From the NCBI GenBank assembly GCA_003697125.1, contig RFGB01000037.1, forward strand, positions 1-38,985: DNA of 38,985 nucleotides, written 5' to 3'. Shown piece by piece: positions 28,643-38,087 of the stretch. Origin of the DNA: Alphaproteobacteria bacterium. GTDB lineage: Bacteria; Pseudomonadota; Alphaproteobacteria; Rhodobacterales; Rhodobacteraceae. The translations under genes and the position numbers were made by a program. The notes beneath the pieces were generated by a model, which ran no database searches, had not been told where the DNA came from, and worked only from the letters and a program-made list of their open reading frames with translations. Numbering within the stretch: position 1 is the first letter of the stretch; every line of letters starts with the position of its first letter.

Positions 28643-28819
28643 CACGCCACGCTCCGCCCGCGGGGCGGCCGGCCGCGCCGGCCCCCGATCCTCCGGCCAT
28701 CCCGATGCTGCGCGCGACATGCCCCCGCGTCCACCGCGAAATGCCGACAATGCATTGCAACGCCGCGCGATCCCGGCTTTGCTCGACCCATCCCACGGCC
28801 TTGCGAGGAGGGGCACCGG
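28643..28819. promoter_or_regulatory. Divergent intergenic region with CAATGCATTG palindrome
   Basis: Region between the divergent PGI-like and MaoC genes. It contains the perfect palindrome CAATGCATTG (28748-28757), overlapping TGCATTGCA (TGC-N3-GCA), which is a plausible operator for a fatty-acid or PHA-type regulator. A TTGCAA box at 28756-28761 lacks a good -10. The MaoC ribosome-binding site GCGAGGAGGGGC is strong. Confidence 0.35.
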
Positions 28820-29293
28820 ATGCAGGACGCGATCACGCTGGCCGCGCTGGCCCAGCGCATCGGCGAGGAGGTCGGCTGCTCGGACTGGATCACCATCGAT
28901 CAGCCGCTGATCGACAGCTTCGCGCGGCTGACCGGGGATGACTACTTCATCCACACCGACCCCGCCCGCGCCAGGGCCGAGGCGCCCTTCGGCGGCACCG
29001 TCGCCCATGGCTTCCTGACGCTGTCGCTGCTGACGCCGATGGCCTATCGCGCCCTGCCGCCGGTGGCCGGGCGGCGGCTGCAGGTCAATTACGGCTTCAA
29101 CCGGGTGCGCTTCGTCGCGCCGGTGCCCGCGGGCAGGCGCATCCGCGGCCGCTTCATGCTGCTGGCCTGCGACCGCGCCCCGGGCGAGGCGACGCTGACC
29201 TGGCAGGTGACCGTCGAGATCGAGGCCGCCCCGCGCCCGGCGCTGGTGGCGGACTGGCTGCACCGGCTGTGGGGCGATCTGGAGGCGGGCTGA
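28820..29293 (+). CDS. MaoC-like (R)-specific enoyl-CoA hydratase
   Basis: A 157-residue hot-dog-fold protein of the MaoC dehydratase family, converting trans-2-enoyl-CoA and (R)-3-hydroxyacyl-CoA. The catalytic Asp/His signature is visible: TGDDYFIHTDPxxA, then FGGTVAHGFLTLSLL. The start ATG at 28820 follows GAGGAGGGGC; the track ORF extends upstream in a shadow frame. It is followed 73 bases later by the acyl-CoA dehydrogenase, so it probably supplies or consumes its enoyl-/hydroxyacyl-CoA products. Family assignment is firm; chain length is unknown. Confidence 0.92.
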   Translation: MQDAITLAALAQRIGEEVGCSDWITIDQPLIDSFARLTGDDYFIHTDPARARAEAPFGGTVAHGFLTLSLLTPMAYRALPPVAGRRLQVNYGFNRVRFVAPVPAGRRIRGRFMLLACDRAPGEATLTWQVTVEIEAAPRPALVADWLHRLWGDLEAG

Positions 29294-29366
29294 CCCGCGC
29301 GGGCCGCCTTGCACGCCGGCCGGGCGCTTGTCATCCTCGGGGCCGGGCAAGCTCAGGGAGGCTTCG

Positions 29367-30599
<1,233 letters not shown>

Positions 30600-30603
30600 G
30601 ACG

Positions 30604-31317
30604 ATGGCAGGCCACCGCCTGACCCTGTTCACCCCCGCGACCTGGGCGGCCTTCCGCGACCATGGCGCCACGGTCGCGGGCTTCCGGCCCACCCATGCCG
30701 GGCGGGCGGGCGCGATCCGGCCCGGCGATCTGTTCCTGTGCTATCTGGTGAAGCTGTCGCGCTGGTGCGGCGTGCTGGAAGTGGCGTCCGATGTCTTCCA
30801 GGACGACAGCCCGATCTTCTGCGACCCCGACCCCTTCACGCTGCGCTTCCACGTCCGGCCGCTGGTGGTGCTCGACCCCGAACGCGCGATCCCCATCCAG
30901 GCGCCGCGGATATGGACCCGCCTGAGCTTCACCCGCGACCAGACCCCGGGCAGTTCGCTGGGCTGGACGGGACATCTGCGCGCCTCGCTCACCGACATCA
31001 CCCCCGGGGATGGCGCGGTGATCCGCGAGGCGCTGGAAGCGCAGGCGGCGAACCCGCAGCCCTGCCCCCTGACCGCGCGGGATCGCCGCTTCCTGCGCCG
31101 CGCCCCGACCCTGCGCACCGCGAAGGGCGAGATCAGCGTGGAAATCCCCGGGGATACCCGCGAGGAGGAAGCCCCGCCCGCCGCCGCCACGCCCGGAGAA
31201 CGGGAGTCGACCCGGATACAGGCCACCCTGGCCAGGATCGGCGCGACGATGGGCTTTCGCATCTGGGTGCCCCGCAACGACCGCGCCCCGCGCCTGCTCC
31301 CACCCCAGCCCGAGTGA
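30604..31317 (+). CDS. PUA/EVE-like protein, apparently lacking its C-terminal nuclease-like domain
   Basis: A 237-residue protein. Residues ~1-140 look like a PUA/EVE-type domain (CYLVKLSRWCGVLEV, DDSPIF, PFTLRFHVRPLV, IPIQ, LSFTRD). After a linker, residues ~205-230 (IQATLARIGATMGFRIWVPRND) match the beginning of a PDDEXK-like C-terminal domain which, in longer homologues I recall, continues about 150 residues with an IDVLW motif. Here the protein stops about ten residues later. The next gene starts at once, so there is no room for a frameshifted remainder. It may be a truncated modified-base reader or nuclease, or a stand-alone reader. Start ATG 30604, four bases after the dehydrogenase. 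Role unknown. Confidence 0.75.
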   Translation: MAGHRLTLFTPATWAAFRDHGATVAGFRPTHAGRAGAIRPGDLFLCYLVKLSRWCGVLEVASDVFQDDSPIFCDPDPFTLRFHVRPLVVLDPERAIPIQAPRIWTRLSFTRDQTPGSSLGWTGHLRASLTDITPGDGAVIREALEAQAANPQPCPLTARDRRFLRRAPTLRTAKGEISVEIPGDTREEEAPPAAATPGERESTRIQATLARIGATMGFRIWVPRNDRAPRLLPPQPE

Positions 31318-31325
31318 CCGCAGCG

Positions 31326-32360
31326 ATGCCCGATTCACCCGCCGCGCTTCTGCCCCTCGACCGCCTCGAGCCATGGCTTGCCGCCCACATACCCGGCTTC
31401 CGCGGCCCGGTCACGGCCGAGAAGACCCCGGTCGGCCAGTCGAACCCGACCTTCGTGCTGACCGCGCCCTCGGGTCGCTATGTGCTGCGGCGAAAGCCGC
31501 CCGGACAGCTCCTCAAATCCGCCCATGCGGTCGATCGCGAATTCCGCGTCATCTCGGCCCTGGCGGACAGCGAGGTGCCGGTGCCGCGTGCGCTGGCGCT
31601 GTGCGAGGATGAGGGGGTGATCGGGGCGATGTTCTATGTGATGGCGCATGTCCCGGGGCGCACCTTCCTCGACCCCCGCCTGCCCGGGCTGTCGCCCGAT
31701 GCGCGCGCCGCGGCCTATGACGACATGAACCGCTGCCTTGCCGCGCTGCATTCGGTCGATGTCGCCCGGGCGGGCCTGTCGGATTTCGGGCCGCCGGGCA
31801 GCTATTTCGCCCGCCAGGTCGCGCGCTGGGCGAAGCAGTATCGCGCCAGCCAGACCGAGGAGATCCCCGAGATGGACCGGGTGATCGCCTGGCTGGAGGC
31901 CAATCTGCCCGGCGACGATGACGAGACCACGCTGGTGCATGGCGACTGGCGCATCGACAATCTGCGCTATGCGCCCGATGCCCCGCGGGTGGCCGCGGTG
32001 CTGGACTGGGAACTGTCGACGCTGGGCCATCCGCTGGCCGATCTCGGCTATCAGCTGATGCAGTGGCGCATGCCGCCGGGCGAGCCGGGCCGGGGCCTGG
32101 AGGGGGTGGACCGCGCCGCGCTGGGGATTCCCTCGGACGAGGCCTATGTCGAGGCCTATGCCCGCCGCCGCGGCCTGACCGAGCTGCCCGACATGACCTA
32201 TTGCCTCGCCTTCGCCTTCTTCCGCATGGCGGCGATCCTGCAGGGGGTCAAGAAGCGCGCGCTGGACGGTAATGCCTCGAACCCCGAGGCGGGGCTCAGG
32301 CTGGGCAGCTTCGTGCCCGAATTCGCCCGCCGCGCCGCCCGGGTGATCGAATCGGCTTGA
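31326..32360 (+). CDS. APH-family phosphotransferase (ACAD10/11 N-domain / LvaA-like)
   Basis: A 344-residue kinase of the aminoglycoside-phosphotransferase superfamily. Visible: YVLRRKPPGQ with the ATP lysine, catalytic loop LVHGDWRIDNL and metal-binding VLDWELSTLGHPLADLGY. The KPPGQLL and DWE...GHPLADL patterns are those of the ACAD10/11 phosphotransferase domain, not of antibiotic-resistance enzymes. It probably phosphorylates a hydroxyacyl-CoA processed by the neighbouring dehydrogenase. The start is ATG 31326, or GTG 31314, which would overlap the upstream stop (GTGA). The track ORF from 30738 is extended by a shadow. Confidence 0.88.
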   Translation: MPDSPAALLPLDRLEPWLAAHIPGFRGPVTAEKTPVGQSNPTFVLTAPSGRYVLRRKPPGQLLKSAHAVDREFRVISALADSEVPVPRALALCEDEGVIGAMFYVMAHVPGRTFLDPRLPGLSPDARAAAYDDMNRCLAALHSVDVARAGLSDFGPPGSYFARQVARWAKQYRASQTEEIPEMDRVIAWLEANLPGDDDETTLVHGDWRIDNLRYAPDAPRVAAVLDWELSTLGHPLADLGYQLMQWRMPPGEPGRGLEGVDRAALGIPSDEAYVEAYARRRGLTELPDMTYCLAFAFFRMAAILQGVKKRALDGNASNPEAGLRLGSFVPEFARRAARVIESA

Positions 32361-32390
32361 CCGCCGGCGCAGTCATGCCAGCATCGGGGC

Positions 32391-32951
32391 ATGATCCGCC
32401 TGATCCGTCCGGCCGCGATGCTTCTGGGCCTGTGCGCGGCGCTGGCCCCGGTGGGCGGGCTTGCCGGCTGCCCGCCCGCCGCCGACCGCGGGGCGGAACG
32501 GGCGGAGCTTCTGGCCGGGCTTGCCGCCGCGCCCGACGAGGAATCGGCCCGGGCGCTGGCCGACCGGCTGTGGCGGCTGTGGACCACCGCGCCCGATCCC
32601 CTCTCGCAGGAATGGCTCGACGAGGGCATGGACCGCATCCGCATGGCGGATTATGCGATGGCCGAGCGGATCCTGACCGAGCTGATCGCTTGGTGTCCCG
32701 GTTTCGCCGAAGCCTGGAACCAGCGCGCCTTTGCCCGCTTCCTGAAGGGCGACATGGAAGGGTCGCTGGCCGATATCGCGCGAACGCTGGCGCTGGAGCC
32801 GGCGCATTTCGGGGCGCTGTCGGGCAGGTTCCACGTGCTGATGGCGCTGGGTCGGCCGGCCGAGGCGCGCGCGGCGCTGCGCGCGGCGCTGGGCATCCAT
32901 CCCTGGCTGGTCGAACGCCATCTGCTCGCCCCGCCGGGGCGCGAGCTGTAA
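32391..32951 (+). CDS. TPR-like lipoprotein
   Basis: A 186-residue predicted lipoprotein. The signal peptide ends in a lipobox GGLAGC (C27). The mature part is helical with two to three TPR-like units around residues 85-170 (AEAWNQRAFARFLKGDMEGSLADI, ALSGRFHVLMALGRPAEARAAL). Such proteins act as envelope scaffolds. It is 30 bases from the kinase-like gene, possibly in the same transcript, and converges with the lipoprotein/caspase cluster across seven bases. Function unknown. Confidence 0.8.
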   Translation: MIRLIRPAAMLLGLCAALAPVGGLAGCPPAADRGAERAELLAGLAAAPDEESARALADRLWRLWTTAPDPLSQEWLDEGMDRIRMADYAMAERILTELIAWCPGFAEAWNQRAFARFLKGDMEGSLADIARTLALEPAHFGALSGRFHVLMALGRPAEARAALRAALGIHPWLVERHLLAPPGREL

Positions 32952-32958
32952 GCGCCCC

Positions 32959-33420
32959 TCAGCCGGCGAGACCGGCCAGCGTCTCGGCCAGCGCGCGGGT
33001 GTCGGCAAGCGTGCGGCGCAGGCTGTCCAGCCGTGCCGCCGGGTCGGGATCCTCGGCGCGGGCGGTGGTCACCGCCTCGACCCGGGCGGCCAGCTCGGGC
33101 GGGATCGGGCGGCCCTTGCGCTCGATCTCGTAGCGCAGCCGCAGCAGATCGCGCCGCGCATCGGCAAGCTCGCGGTCCAGCCGGGCGATCTCGGCCTCGA
33201 CGCGCGCGGTCTCCTCGGCCAGGGCGGCCTTCTCGCCCTCCAGCCTGCCGGTCTCCTCGCGCCCGGCGCTCACCCGCGCCTCGCGCTCGGCGATGCGCTT
33301 CTCGTAGGTGCCGTCCGAGATGTTCTTCAGCCCCGAGACGAAGCCGCCATCGCCCGGCCGTTCCGAGGTGGCGCAGGCGGCCAGAAGCAGGCCGACGATC
33401 GCGCATGCACGCATGGTCAC
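32959..33420 (-). CDS. Coiled-coil lipoprotein
   Basis: A 151-153-residue predicted lipoprotein. From ATG 33414 the lipobox is LLAAC with C14; GTG 33420 is an alternative start overlapping the upstream stop (GTGA). Residues ~40-105 form a long charged coiled coil (AEREARVSAGREETGRLEG and onward), ending in another Leu/Arg-rich helix. It is translationally coupled to the glycine-zipper lipoprotein gene and ends the minus-strand envelope operon. No enzymatic motif is visible. Confidence 0.78.
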   Translation of the reverse strand: MTMRACAIVGLLLAACATSERPGDGGFVSGLKNISDGTYEKRIAEREARVSAGREETGRLEGEKAALAEETARVEAEIARLDRELADARRDLLRLRYEIERKGRPIPPELAARVEAVTTARAEDPDPAARLDSLRRTLADTRALAETLAGLAG

Positions 33421-34085
33421 AGCTCCCGCGCCAGAAGTTCGGCGATCTCGCGCATCGCCCCGATGCGCGCGCGCAGGCGCTCCAGCCCGGGATCCAGCGG
33501 CGCGGTATCGCCGGCCGAGGCCTCGACCACCAGCAGCGTGCGCGCCTCGCCGAAGAACGCCTCGCGGCGGCTGGCGGCCTCGATCGCGCCCTCCATCTCG
33601 GCAAGGCTGCGCCGGGTGCGCGCGCGCTGGCGCTCCAGCGCCGCGGCATCGCGCCGCGCGGCGGCCAGGGCGGCGCGGCGCTCCTCCAGCACCTTCTGCA
33701 TGTCGGCGATGGTGGCGGTCAGCGCGGCGTTGGTCGCCTCGATGTCGCGCGCCACCGCCTCCAGGACCTCCTCGCGCGTGGCATATTCCCGTTGCAGCTG
33801 GGCGACATAGGCCCCCGCCCCGGCGCCCAGCAGCCGGCCGATCTGGGCGCCGCGGAAGGCGCCTTCGGTTCCGCCCAGAAGCCCGCCCACCACCGCGCCC
33901 AGCCCGAAGCCGGCCAGCGCGCCCTCGCCCACGGTCGCCTGCAGCGCCTCGGACTTCTCGCGCATCGCCCGCTCGGCCTCGGTGTCGGGCTCCCAGGTCA
34001 GGAAGCCGCCCTGGGTGCAGCCGCCGGCAAGCCCGGCCGCGATCAGCAGGGCAGTCAGGCGCCTGGCAGGAAGTCGGACAGCCAT
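33417..34085 (-). CDS. Glycine-zipper, coiled-coil lipoprotein
   Basis: A 222-residue predicted lipoprotein with lipobox AGGC (C23). A glycine-zipper-like membrane segment follows at about residues 53-92 (GEGALAGFGLGAVVGGLLGG and beyond), then a coiled coil (~95-175) and a C-terminal helical part. Glycine-zipper lipoproteins can insert in or span the outer membrane. Its start overlaps the caspase gene by 31 bases; no later start would keep the signal peptide, so the overlap is real. It is probably a partner of the secreted caspase homologue. Confidence 0.8.
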   Translation of the reverse strand: MAVRLPARRLTALLIAAGLAGGCTQGGFLTWEPDTEAERAMREKSEALQATVGEGALAGFGLGAVVGGLLGGTEGAFRGAQIGRLLGAGAGAYVAQLQREYATREEVLEAVARDIEATNAALTATIADMQKVLEERRAALAAARRDAAALERQRARTRRSLAEMEGAIEAASRREAFFGEARTLLVVEASAGDTAPLDPGLERLRARIGAMREIAELLAREL

Positions 34086-35671
34086 GTCAGGGTTCCTCTC
34101 GTGCCGTCATTGGCGGCCATCCGCACATGCTTCAGATACAGGCGGATGTCGCGTTCGGCCTCCTCGCCGAGGCCGGAAAGCCCGCGCGCGGCCTGATCGT
34201 CGATCCCCAGAAGGGCGGGGGTCATCAGCGCGTCGAAATGCCGGCCGGCGGTCTCGATCAGCTCGGCGTAATATTCGCGCGACTGGTCCAGCCGGGCCAG
34301 GACCTTGAACTGCGCGGCCTCGATGGCCTGAAGATCGGCCCGGGCCGGATCCAGCATGGCGCGCGCCCGGGGATCCTTCGCCGCCATGGCCTCGATCTCG
34401 GCATAGGTGGCGCGGGCGACCTCCAGCGCCTTGTCGATGCTGGCCAGGGCGACGATGTCCGTGCGGATGCGCTGGCCGAGCCGGGTGCCGAGGAAGACGT
34501 TGACGCGGGCCGCCTCGAGATAGAGCTGCCGCCCGTCGAAAGCGGCGGGGTCGCCGGACTGTGCGACATAGGCCTCGAGCCCGCGCTTGAGCTGCGCCTC
34601 TCCCGGCAGGCCGGGAAGTCGGGGCAGATAGCCCAGGGTCTGCAAGGCGGCATAGAGGCGGGCGTGGTCCTGCGCGGCGACGAATGCGGCGGCGTCGAAG
34701 CCCTGCGGCGGGCGGGGCCCGGCGGGCTCGCGCGCGAACCGGGCCAGCCTGCGTTCGGCGAAGTCGCGAAACAGCCCGTCGGGGAACTCCTCCAGATAGG
34801 CGCGATAGGGCCCGGGCTCCAGCGAACCCGACACCTCGCGCCAGCGGGCGACGTCGCGGTCGATCAGCGCGGCGAGGTTCTGCGGCGTGGGCTGGGTGTT
34901 CAGGTAATGCTCGCCCAGAACCGATTCCTCGACCCAGGGCACCTGCTGGCCGCCGGTCTTCAGCACCACCTGCTGGCGCACGCGGCCGAACATCAGCCGG
35001 ATCTCCAGCCCCGGGGTGGCGATGTGCTGCAGGAGCGCGGCGGTGAACACGCTGTTGTCGCCCGCCCCGTCATAGGCCACCGCGCCGGGATCGGTGGCAT
35101 AGGCGATCAGCAGGCCCGCCCCGCCCGAGCTGCGCCTGAGGCCGGGGCCATCGACGAAGCCGGCGCCCGCCCGGGTCAGCGGATTGTCGCGGCAGGCGTC
35201 GAGGATGATCACCCCCAGCTCGGGCCGGGCGGAACGGATCGCCGCCTGAACCTCGGACAGCGTCACCGCCGCGGCCTCGACCGCGCTGCGGCTCAGCTCG
35301 GCCAGGTCGCTGCCCAGCAGATAGTTCTCGCCCCCCGCCTGAACGCCATGGCCGGCATAGAAGAACAGCGCGATCTCGGCCCGGTCGGCCGCGGCGCGGA
35401 ACGCCTCCAGCGCCGCGCGCATGCCGGCGGCGTCGCGATCCTCGGCCCGGATCACCCGGAAGCCCAGACCGCCCAGCGCGGCGTCGAGCGCGCGGACATC
35501 GTTGACCGGATTCTTCAGCTGGAACTGGCTGTTGCGGTAATTCGCATTGCCGATCAGCAGCGCCACCCGCCCCGCCGCCTGGGCCGATGCCGCCAGCGCC
35601 AGGGCCACCAGCAGCGCCGCCAGCGCAAGGCCGGCAATGCGACGCGGCTGCTGGCGGGGGGCGGGGCGCAT
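34055..35671 (-). CDS. Secreted caspase-family (C14) peptidase homologue
   Basis: A 538-residue protein with a Sec signal peptide (residues 1-33, ending AQA) followed by a caspase-fold domain (~34-255). The catalytic dyad is intact: His108 in FYAGHGVQ and Cys160 in ILDACRDNP; LIGNANY at the first strand is typical of the family. The remaining ~280 residues are helical, beginning with a WREVSGSLEPGPYRAYLEEFP repeat-like segment. Bacterial caspase homologues (orthocaspases/metacaspases) cleave after basic residues, but specificity here is unknown. The start ATG shares one base with the stop of the upstream barrel gene (TGATG), and its 3' end overlaps the next lipoprotein gene. Confidence 0.88.
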   Translation of the reverse strand: MRPAPRQQPRRIAGLALAALLVALALAASAQAAGRVALLIGNANYRNSQFQLKNPVNDVRALDAALGGLGFRVIRAEDRDAAGMRAALEAFRAAADRAEIALFFYAGHGVQAGGENYLLGSDLAELSRSAVEAAAVTLSEVQAAIRSARPELGVIILDACRDNPLTRAGAGFVDGPGLRRSSGGAGLLIAYATDPGAVAYDGAGDNSVFTAALLQHIATPGLEIRLMFGRVRQQVVLKTGGQQVPWVEESVLGEHYLNTQPTPQNLAALIDRDVARWREVSGSLEPGPYRAYLEEFPDGLFRDFAERRLARFAREPAGPRPPQGFDAAAFVAAQDHARLYAALQTLGYLPRLPGLPGEAQLKRGLEAYVAQSGDPAAFDGRQLYLEAARVNVFLGTRLGQRIRTDIVALASIDKALEVARATYAEIEAMAAKDPRARAMLDPARADLQAIEAAQFKVLARLDQSREYYAELIETAGRHFDALMTPALLGIDDQAARGLSGLGEEAERDIRLYLKHVRMAANDGTRGTLTWLSDFLPGA

Positions 35672-36954
35672 CAGAACCGGTAGCCGAAATTCACCCGCAG
35701 GCCCTGATAATCCGAGCCCGAGGCGAAGGTGTAGGTGAGGCCGAGGCGGACCGAATCCCAGGTGAAGCCGTTGACCGAGTTCACCGTCCCGAACGAGATG
35801 GCGATGTCGGTGACGTTCTCGGCATAGAGATCGCTGCCGAAATAGCGTGTGTTGACGACCGAGGCTTCCCAGGTCGTGCCCTGCCCGAACAGCTTGAAGT
35901 CGAGCGGTCCGGACACAGCGATCCCGTTGCGCAGCACGACATTGTGCAGGTCGTAGTCGAAGCGGCTGCCGTCATAGCTGATCGGGAAGGTCTGGATATA
36001 GGCGACCGAATTGCCGATGGCGAAGTTCAGCTCGCCCGCGGTGAAGCGGTAATTCGAGGTGAGCGACACCGCCCCCAGCCCCGCCACCGTGCCCAGGTCG
36101 AACGACCCGACCAGCCCGCCCCGGATCGCCGGCGTCAGCGTCCAGTTGTCATAGAGCGGCAGCCGCACCCCCAGCCCCAGCGATCCGGAATAGGAATCCG
36201 CCCCCTCGAGGCGCACATAGGTGAAGGGTGCATCCACGATCACCGCATAGCGCGGATCGTCCAGCGGCATGGCATAGTTCAGCGGCAGGTCATAGACCTC
36301 GGCGTCGCGCCCCGCGGCCGAGAAGCGCCCGAAGCGGGCATTGATCGCGAAGCTGGCGCGGCTGCGGTCATAGCCGTCGCTGGCCGAGGCAACCTGGCTC
36401 GGCTCGGGCCCCACCGTGGTGCCCATGATGAAGTCGGCCTCGACCATCTTCGACATCAGGCTGTTCGGCGACCCGGCCACCGGGTCGAAGGGGGTGATGC
36501 GCACCGCCTCGCGCAACAGGCGCGTCGCCAGCGCATCCTCGTTGCGGCGCAGGAAGCGCTCCAGCGCATCCTCGTTCTGGGCGCGGGTGGCGTCGGGGGC
36601 GTCGAAGACCTCGACGAAGTCGATCGACGGGATGATGAACTCCACCCGCGACCCGGCGGTGGGATAGCTGACCACCGCATCGACGCCGCGGAAATTGACA
36701 TCGACCCGGGCCACCGATTTCGGGGTATAGGCGGGGTTGATCCGCTCATAGCCCGACCGGCGCAGGCTGTCGATCAGCGCATCGACATCGGGGAACCGGT
36801 CCGACCCGGTGATCGCCTCGTCATCCGTGAATACCGTGACCGTGGTGGTCAGAAGCCCGTCCGCGGCGCTGGCCGGGGACATCGCGAGGGCCGGAGCCAG
36901 CCCTGCCGCGGCCAGTGCGGCCCGCAGCCTGCGCAGAGGCGACCTTGTGAGCAT
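35671..36954 (-). CDS. Outer-membrane beta-barrel candidate with N-terminal periplasmic domain
   Basis: A 427-residue exported protein. Signal peptide residues ~1-30 (ending SPASA). Residues ~31-180 are a soluble alpha/beta-type domain (VTVFTDDEAITGSDRFPDVDAL). From ~190 onward alternating hydrophobic strands (SLGLGVRLPLYDNWTLTPAI, SVRLGLTYTFASGSDYQGL) end in a C-terminal phenylalanine (NFGYRF), the hallmark of BAM-assembled barrels. I recognise no specific family. Start ATG 36954; the track ORF's upstream part belongs to the shadow of the peptidase gene. It is coupled to the caspase gene by a TGATG overlap. Confidence 0.75.
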   Translation of the reverse strand: MLTRSPLRRLRAALAAAGLAPALAMSPASAADGLLTTTVTVFTDDEAITGSDRFPDVDALIDSLRRSGYERINPAYTPKSVARVDVNFRGVDAVVSYPTAGSRVEFIIPSIDFVEVFDAPDATRAQNEDALERFLRRNEDALATRLLREAVRITPFDPVAGSPNSLMSKMVEADFIMGTTVGPEPSQVASASDGYDRSRASFAINARFGRFSAAGRDAEVYDLPLNYAMPLDDPRYAVIVDAPFTYVRLEGADSYSGSLGLGVRLPLYDNWTLTPAIRGGLVGSFDLGTVAGLGAVSLTSNYRFTAGELNFAIGNSVAYIQTFPISYDGSRFDYDLHNVVLRNGIAVSGPLDFKLFGQGTTWEASVVNTRYFGSDLYAENVTDIAISFGTVNSVNGFTWDSVRLGLTYTFASGSDYQGLRVNFGYRF

Positions 36955-37058
36955 CGGCCCTCCCAACCCGCAGCGTTTCCTGCCTGTCCTGCCCCTGCGA
37001 CGATCAGGCATATCGCCCCGAAACGCAAGCCTTTCGCGCCGGCGCTTCGGCCCGCGGA
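36955..37058 (-). other. Spacer between M15 peptidase and barrel gene
   Basis: 104 bases between two minus-strand genes. A palindromic GCGCCGGCGC and an AGGAAACGC/GGGAGGG ribosome-binding region are visible, but no good promoter pair or T-tailed hairpin, so readthrough from the peptidase gene is likely. Confidence 0.35.
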
Positions 37059-37868
37059 TCAGATCTGCCCCAGCCGGCGCCACTGCTCCAGCTTCTCCCG
37101 GCTCACCTCGAAATGCATCGAATCCTCGCGCGCGAAGCCCGCCCCCCAGTACCAGCCCTCCTTCTGGAAGAAGTCGGCCAGGAGCGTCAGCCCCAGCTGG
37201 GTCTTGCCGTCGCCCAGCGTGTCCAGCACCCCGTCGATGTTGAGGTCCACCGCCAGCCCGTAGGCATGGGCCGAGGCGGAATCGTGGCTGCCGCGCACCT
37301 TGCGCACGCACAGCGATCCCGAACCCTGGATGCGGGCATAGAGCGCGGGCTCGTAGACCTGGACATTGCGGAACACCTGCCTTAGCGAGGCGATGGCCGG
37401 GCGCAGCATGTGCACTTTGATCGGCCCGACATCCTCCAGCGACAGGAGCTCGAGAAGCTTCGGGTTGGTCATCGGCTGGCATTCGTCGGTCAGATCCTCG
37501 CGCGGCAGGCCGAGCAGCTCCTCGAGAAACTCCGCCGAGGCGTGGGTGAGACCCGCATTGACCGAGCGGCGGCCGGCGATCAGCACCACCTTGGCGAAGC
37601 TGTCCGCAAGGCTGTCGGTCGCGGCCGGCGGGTCGGGCTGATCCTGGCGCATGGCCGGCGCCGGTCCGTCCCGGGCCAGCCGCGCCTCCAGCCCGGCCAC
37701 CCGCGCGGCCAGGCTGTCGACCTCGGCCTGAAGCCGCGCAAGCTCGGCGGCGCTGGCCGGCGGCTCGGCCGGCGCGGCGGGGCGCAGCGACCGCGCGGCC
37801 AGATACCAGCCCAGCGGCGCGGTCAGCGCCGCCACCGCCACCAGCGCGATCAGGATGCCCTGCCGCAT
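37059..37868 (-). CDS. Membrane-anchored M15-type peptidoglycan peptidase
   Basis: A 269-residue protein with an N-terminal membrane anchor (residues ~4-25), a short coiled coil (~40-67), a linker, and a C-terminal M15 (VanY/L-Ala-D-Glu peptidase-like) zinc-peptidase domain. Metal ligands: His201 and Asp208 in SAHAYGLAVD and His252 in DSMHFEV, with the usual acidic residue just before. It probably trims peptide cross-links or stem peptides from the periplasmic face of the inner membrane. It is the first gene of the minus-strand envelope set and divergent from the Ser/Thr kinase. Confidence 0.88.
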   Translation of the reverse strand: MRQGILIALVAVAALTAPLGWYLAARSLRPAAPAEPPASAAELARLQAEVDSLAARVAGLEARLARDGPAPAMRQDQPDPPAATDSLADSFAKVVLIAGRRSVNAGLTHASAEFLEELLGLPREDLTDECQPMTNPKLLELLSLEDVGPIKVHMLRPAIASLRQVFRNVQVYEPALYARIQGSGSLCVRKVRGSHDSASAHAYGLAVDLNIDGVLDTLGDGKTQLGLTLLADFFQKEGWYWGAGFAREDSMHFEVSREKLEQWRRLGQI

Positions 37869-37910
37869 GCGCGCTTCCCGTTCCGGACCTGCCGCATGGC
37901 CATGGGCCCG

Positions 37911-37940
37911 AGCCTAGCCCGGACGCCGGGGCGCTGTCGA
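37911..37940 (-). promoter_or_regulatory. Candidate promoter of the M15 peptidase gene
   Basis: On the minus strand TCGACA (37940-37935) and TAGGCT (37916-37911, in GGGCTAGGCT) are 18 bases apart and 43 bases from the start codon. The -35 matches the consensus TTGACA at five of six positions. Confidence 0.5.
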
Positions 37941-37990
37941 GCGGTTCCGCCCGCCGCCCGGCCACGGCCGGGACGGGGTGCGAAGACGGC

Positions 37991-38020
37991 TTCCGCTGGC
38001 GCGCGACCTGCTGCTATCCT
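37991..38020 (+). promoter_or_regulatory. Candidate promoter of the Ser/Thr kinase gene
   Basis: TTCCGC (37991-37996) and TATCCT (38015-38020, preceded by TGC) are 18 bases apart. The -10 resembles that of the membrane P-loop gene (TGCTAGCCT). It lies about 50 bases from the divergent M15 promoter candidate, so the two transcription units could be co-regulated. Confidence 0.4.
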
Positions 38021-38087
38021 CGCCGCCGCGAACGGGGCGGGGCCGGACCGGGCGCGGGCTCACGCGCGGCAAAGCGGGAGGACGGCA

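Noticed and set aside
27623-28819. Upstream part of the MaoC ORF on the plus strand
   Set aside because: Antisense of the PGI-like gene; a strong ribosome-binding site and the family start are at 28820.
31326-32360. Aminoglycoside resistance gene
   Set aside because: It shares only the superfamily catalytic loop; the flanking motifs and ACAD partner fit the ACAD10/11-type kinase.
35587-37263. 558-residue plus-strand ORF over the barrel and peptidase genes
   Set aside because: Shadow; the minus-strand products have signal peptides, catalytic motifs and a terminal barrel strand.
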